In this document: positions 62,888-64,000 of the stretch, in pieces | How the letters are laid out: every line of letters begins with the position of its first letter | How positions within the stretch are numbered: the first letter of the stretch is position 1 | Assembly: GCF_003946085.1 (NCBI RefSeq) | Contig: NZ_RHOB01000002.1 | Location: 124,001-188,000, forward strand | Direction: 5' to 3' | DNA length: 64,000 bases | DNA from: Levilactobacillus angrenensis | GTDB taxonomy: Bacteria > Bacillota > Bacilli > Lactobacillales > Lactobacillaceae | Translations under genes and position numbers: made by a program | The notes under the pieces: generated by a model | Database searches by the model: none | What the model was told of the DNA's origin: nothing | Seen by the model: the letters and a program-made list of their open reading frames with translations, nothing else

Positions 62888-64000
62888 ATGATACAATATG
62901 ATGTTGCTTTTATTGGAAGTGGCCATGCCAACTGGCACGCCGCTGTCGCCTTGAAACAAGCTGGGAAGTCCGTCGTTATTATTGAAAAGGACTTGCTCGG
63001 TGGTACCTGCACCAACTACGGCTGTGACGCCAAGATTCTTTTGGACGGCCCAGCTGAACTCATCACCCGGATGAACCACTACGCCAATGCGGGGGTCACT
63101 GCCACGACGACCGTGGACTGGCCCGCCTTTATGGCCTACAAGCACCAGGTCATCGACGCCCTCCCCAACCAAATGGCTCAAGCCTTTGACCAATTGGGTA
63201 TCGACGTGATTCAGGGGAGTGGGATCTTAATGGGCGACCATTTGATTCAAGTCGGCAAGCAGGTCATCTCGGCGACCAACATCGTCATCGGCACGGGCCA
63301 ACGGTCTAAACGCTTGGCCATCGTCGGCAAGGAATTCATGCACGATAGCCGGGAGTTCTTGAACCTCCCCGAGCTCCCCAGCCACGTGACCTTCATCGGT
63401 GCCGGCATCATTACCTTAGAATTCGCTTCTCTCGTCATGGCACTGGGTAGTCAGGTCACGATCATTGAACATGGCGACCAGGCCGCTCGGGGTTTTGACG
63501 CCCAACACGTGGGCAAGTTGATCACTCAAATGGAAGCCAACGGCGCGACTTTCCACTTCGGTGAAACCGCTCTGGCCGTTGACGTGACTACCGATGGCTA
63601 CCAAGTCACGACGACTAGTGGTCTGAGTGTCGCCACCCAATACGTGGTCGACGCCACCGGTCGCGAACCCAACGTCACGAATTTGGGACTGGAAAACGCC
63701 GGCATCCACACCAACCAATTTGGCATTGAAGTCGACGACCATTTACGAGCCAATGGCGCCAATATCTACGCCAGCGGTGACGTCATCGCCAAATTACAAC
63801 CGAAGCTGACTCCAACGGCTACCTTTGAGTCCAACTATATTGCGGGGCAAATCCTGGGCGCTACAGCTCCAATCGACTACCCTGCCATCCCCAGCGTGCT
63901 CTTTGCCTTACCGCGTCTGGCCCAAGTCGGCGTGACCACCGCAACGGCAGCCGCTGACCCGCAACGCTATCACACGCAAACGATTCCGTTCGGCCAACTG
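62888..64000 (+). CDS. FAD/NAD(P)-dependent disulfide reductase, N-terminal part (cut by window edge)
   Basis: Class I pyridine nucleotide-disulfide oxidoreductase, 371 residues visible. The FAD fold starts YDVAFIGSGHANWHAAVALK (Asn where the usual GxGxxG has Gly), the redox pair is GGTCTNYGCDAKILLD with Cys41 and Cys46, and THVTFIGAGII-type NAD(P) Rossmann fold follows near 165. GRQPN-like VVDATGREPNVTNLGLENA is typical. The dimerisation domain is beyond the window. It could reduce glutathione, mercury-like or lipoamide substrates; coupling to ohrR suggests thiol or peroxide defence. Confidence 0.88.
   Translation, partial: MIQYDVAFIGSGHANWHAAVALKQAGKSVVIIEKDLLGGTCTNYGCDAKILLDGPAELITRMNHYANAGVTATTTVDWPAFMAYKHQVIDALPNQMAQAFDQLGIDVIQGSGILMGDHLIQVGKQVISATNIVIGTGQRSKRLAIVGKEFMHDSREFLNLPELPSHVTFIGAGIITLEFASLVMALGSQVTIIEHGDQAARGFDAQHVGKLITQMEANGATFHFGETALAVDVTTDGYQVTTTSGLSVATQYVVDATGREPNVTNLGLENAGIHTNQFGIEVDDHLRANGANIYASGDVIAKLQPKLTPTATFESNYIAGQILGATAPIDYPAIPSVLFALPRLAQVGVTTATAAADPQRYHTQTIPFGQL

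Overview
The window looks like a chromosomal segment of a low-GC Gram-positive lactic acid bacterium. The closest fit is a Levilactobacillus of the L. brevis group. The reasons are the RpoB/RpoC/ClpC/CtsR sequences, the T-box, lysine-riboswitch and PyrR control elements, the AraBDA and multi-GH51/GH43 arabinose gene set, frequent TTG starts and Shine-Dalgarno-led genes. The genus call is from recalled family resemblance, not from a search.

Layout. 1-9.5 kb: housekeeping str/rpo region (rpsG partial, rpsL, divergent prepilin peptidase comC, rpoC, rpoB). 9.5-13.6 kb: a TetR regulator, then ctsR-clpC with a CtsR box. 13.7-14.5 kb: eight tRNA genes on the minus strand. 15.6-20.9 kb: T-box-controlled serS, a deoxynucleoside kinase, lysine-riboswitch-controlled lysP and an acetyltransferase. 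21-28.3 kb: hydrolase, PAP2 phosphatase, two-subunit ThrE-type exporter, a small secreted protein, an MntR-like regulator next to a cation efflux gene, and an acetyltransferase. 29-34 kb: MerR regulator divergent from a drug-efflux MFS-DUF4811 pair, a small MerR-like protein, and azlCD. 34-41.4 kb: PyrR-attenuated uraA, several GNAT/MarR genes, DUF1003, an RluA-family enzyme, a GcvH-like protein and an acetyltransferase. 41.5-60.1 kb: a large arabinose/arabino-oligosaccharide locus. It holds araBDA, araR, an ABC importer operon with DUF624 and GH51, a second GH51 with a PucR-like regulator, an MsmK-type ATPase, and a GH43-GH51 operon. It carries AraR-like boxes, cre sites and a second shared palindrome. 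60.2-64 kb: recQ, an OhrR-type regulator and a truncated flavin disulfide reductase.

How the arabinose genes fit together: the lipoprotein and two permeases import arabino-oligosaccharides, powered by the separately encoded ATPase. The three GH51 and one GH43 enzymes have no signal peptides and would release L-arabinose inside the cell. AraA, AraB and AraD then convert it to D-xylulose 5-phosphate.

The most unusual signal is a family of dispersed intergenic elements: A 14.9, B 25.2, C 22.0, D 33.7, E 17.3, F 1.7 and a remnant G at 32.0 kb. Their core folds as an outer helix enclosing three hairpins. The outer helix differs between copies yet stays complementary, and one hairpin base pair appears as C-G, T-A and G-C in different copies. 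Most copies sit next to transcription terminators. I do not recognise this family.
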